Below are positions 62,001 to 64,000 of a stretch of DNA of 64,000 bases, piece by piece. How positions within the stretch are numbered: position 1 is the first letter of the stretch; every line of letters begins with the position of its first letter. Location of the stretch: positions 1-64,000 of the forward strand of contig VWZS01000623.1 of the NCBI GenBank assembly GCA_013397075.1. Reading direction: 5' to 3'. The notes below the pieces were generated by a model. It was not told the origin of the DNA and did not search any database. It was given only the letters and a program-made list of their open reading frames with translations. The DNA comes from Rhabdornis inornatus (lineage: Eukaryota; Chordata; Aves; Passeriformes; Rhabdornithidae). The position numbers were made by a program, and so were the translations under genes.

Positions 62001-64000
62001 AATATTGGGCAGATATCTGTTATGTGTTTTTCTGCTGATGGAAAACATAAATATTTTGGCCCAAACATAAAAACTCTGAGTGTAAAAAGAAGTGTTTACA
62101 TTAATCCACCAAATAATTTCCTTTATTCCTTCAGGGACTAGGGCCTTTAAAAGCACATGAAGGAAATATGATTATATCTTATTTATTTGACATTTGAAAC
62201 ATACTACAAAAGCCATACATACACTTATGTTTTCACACTGATGTGGCAAACAACCCCAGGGGCTTGAACTACACACTGGTCCAAGCATAAAGCCTGACCA
62301 CTATCTCCAGTCCATACTGATATTTTGATTTGGGATACTCAGATGTTTTTATTATTCAGATGATGCCCTTACAATGTAGTCAGCAGAAGAGCAGCCAGAA
62401 GGTGAAGGAAAGACATTTTTCTGGAGCAATTTTGTGAAATAATAAAAATATCTGCTTCCCAAAGGCTGCTTGAAAGTAAGACTCTGCAGCAGAAATAACC
62501 CCCAAAGAAGAGGCACCCAACCTCCTGTCCCCACCACATTTTGCACAGGCAGTCTCCCAAACACCACTATCCCACCTTCCCCATGGTGAATGTGTTTCCT
62601 CTGGGGACCTCATGCACAGCCAGAAAGAGCCTGATGCCACTGTGTTACTCAGAGCTTTATGTCCCATCTCATCAATGGGAGGATTTTCAAACCAGCTATT
62701 TCCCCACCTGCCTTGTCTTCAAGATCCTACAAACCCAAGAAACTGTCCCAGAACCTCTCTGCTGAGCCTAACAGAAGACACAGGTGCTCACCCAACATAC
62801 AGAAACATGGCTTTAAAACCCTGGCTTCCTCAGTTTAACCTAAATACTCATGCTTAATTCCATGGTCATTGATGAGGGTGAATCTCCTCACCAGAGCACA
62901 TGCTGCTCTGCTGTAGGGTTCACTAACACAGAACTTGTCCACCAGGAAACTGTGTGACATGTTCTTTATATCACGACTCAGACTATTGCATGAAAAATCA
63001 ATCCCAACGCATTATGTCACTGCAAGTAGGGTAGCTGATGTACCTACTTACCTTATCCCATACCATCCCTAAATTTTTAAAATTCCTCTTTGAAAGCAGA
63101 TGGCTTTCTCCATTCAGCTGGAAGTTATGCCAGAATTTATATCACACATGGTTAGAAAGCAGTGTAAGTTTATTCATGGCCAGTTTGCATCACTTATTCT
63201 TGTGCCCATGCAGTCTGTGCTTGAATAACTCCATTCAGGAAGTCCCAGGAGAGATGAGAGCTCCACCAGGGATTCTTTCTCTCCCATTCTAACTCATTAT
63301 TCTCACAAGTAGTGAACAAAGTTTGACAGATACCATGACCATCACACAAAACCAGATGGCTCACACGAATCACTTGGAATTATTTAGATTTCAAATAATG
63401 CTCAGGAACAGTGGACCATTGTTCTGAAATTCATGCCAGAATAGAACAGCCCTTAATACCACTATGCTGCTCTAGAGAGTGACACTTAGAGGTGCTTGCT
63501 CTACAAATTATCATGCCTTGTAATTCTGCCTTCTGTGCCACTGAGTCTCGCACTAATTCAAAGGACTCAGCGCAACTCAGCAGGGTAAGCAAGGCAGGCT
63601 GGAAATGACGTAAGTAAAAATAGCAGTGAGTGATGCCTCCTCTCCATTTTGAGCACACCCCTGTTGCCCTGCTCATTTCTCAGAAGAGGTTGAAAACCAT
63701 CCACTACCAGGCACAATACCTGCTTTTCAAAAACGCAGCATGTTACATTCCCCTTGAACCAAAGAGGTTGTGCAGAACCCAGACCCACTGCCCCCTTCAG
63801 ACGGCACACAGATGTGCCTGGTGATGCTACCACATACCTGAAGAGAGGACAGGACCCTGAAGGCACCTGAGCCTCGCTTTGCTGCATCCAGAGATCTTCC
63901 AGGGAATCATTGCTGATACTGAAGTGGAATTTGTCATAGATCTGCTCCAATTTCCAACCCAAAGATTTTCAAAATCCACTTTATTGTGAGGCTCACCATT
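59080..64000. other. Intergenic sequence to the window end
   Basis: No gene, CR1, LTR or RNA gene was recognised. AT-rich blocks at about 60650-60770, 61300-61420 and 61730-62160 look like possible regulatory elements. No SH3BGRL2 exon, the expected convergent neighbour from mammalian gene order, was recognised on the minus strand. Confidence 0.5.
61730..62160. promoter_or_regulatory. Possible conserved noncoding element
   Basis: A repeat-free, AT-rich block with CTATTAGCATTAATGCAGTC, GTGCTATTTATAATG, AGACTAATCACAC and AAGATGATTAATATTGGGC. Two GCCGGCT-type words flank a palindrome-like GGATTTAAATCC at 61763-61774. The look is enhancer-like; no alignment is available to confirm conservation. 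Confidence 0.25.

Noticed and set aside
59080..64000. Search for SH3BGRL2 exons on the minus strand (expected tail-to-tail neighbour)
   Set aside because: No translated segment resembling the glutaredoxin-like SH3BGR family was seen. The gene may lie beyond the window.

Overview
The window is vertebrate nuclear DNA, almost certainly from a bird. It carries one recognisable protein-coding gene, ELOVL4 (very-long-chain fatty acid elongase 4), in six exons on the + strand. It also carries several CR1 LINE 3' tails, the dominant bird retroposon, and LTRs of a bird ERVL-like family. The species cannot be named from the sequence.

Layout: 1-790 is a CpG-rich promoter island holding the 5' UTR and exon 1. 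Exons 2-6 lie at 18655-18842, 22082-22162, 28660-28831, 31040-31167 and 31663-31938. Every splice site is GT-AG and the reading phase is kept throughout, giving an intact 315-residue protein (human is 314) with all the elongase motifs and a C-terminal dilysine ER-retrieval signal. Intron 1 (18.3 kb) holds most of the intronic repeats. These include a solo LTR with a perfect 5-bp target duplication, itself split by a later CR1 insertion.

The region downstream of the stop codon (31939-64000) has no recognised coding gene. It starts with an AT-rich stretch that is probably 3' UTR, with polyadenylation-signal candidates as far as 36.45 kb. Beyond that it holds single CR1 tails on both strands, a 249-bp pure-purine GGAAA-type tandem repeat (40.8 kb), a second solo LTR (45.0-45.9 kb), an older degraded LTR (about 47.7-48.2 kb) and several AT-rich blocks with homeodomain-like motifs that may be conserved regulatory elements. 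In mammals ELOVL4 lies tail-to-tail with SH3BGRL2; no SH3BGRL2 exon was recognised here, so the right part is read as intergenic.

No undescribed multi-gene system is evident. The points most worth checking are a 15-bp CAG/CTG stem in the ELOVL4 5' leader just before the start codon, the nested LTR/CR1 insertion, the two-phase purine satellite, and an 84-nt orphan exon-like segment at 52361-52444 with good splice signals and one open phase.
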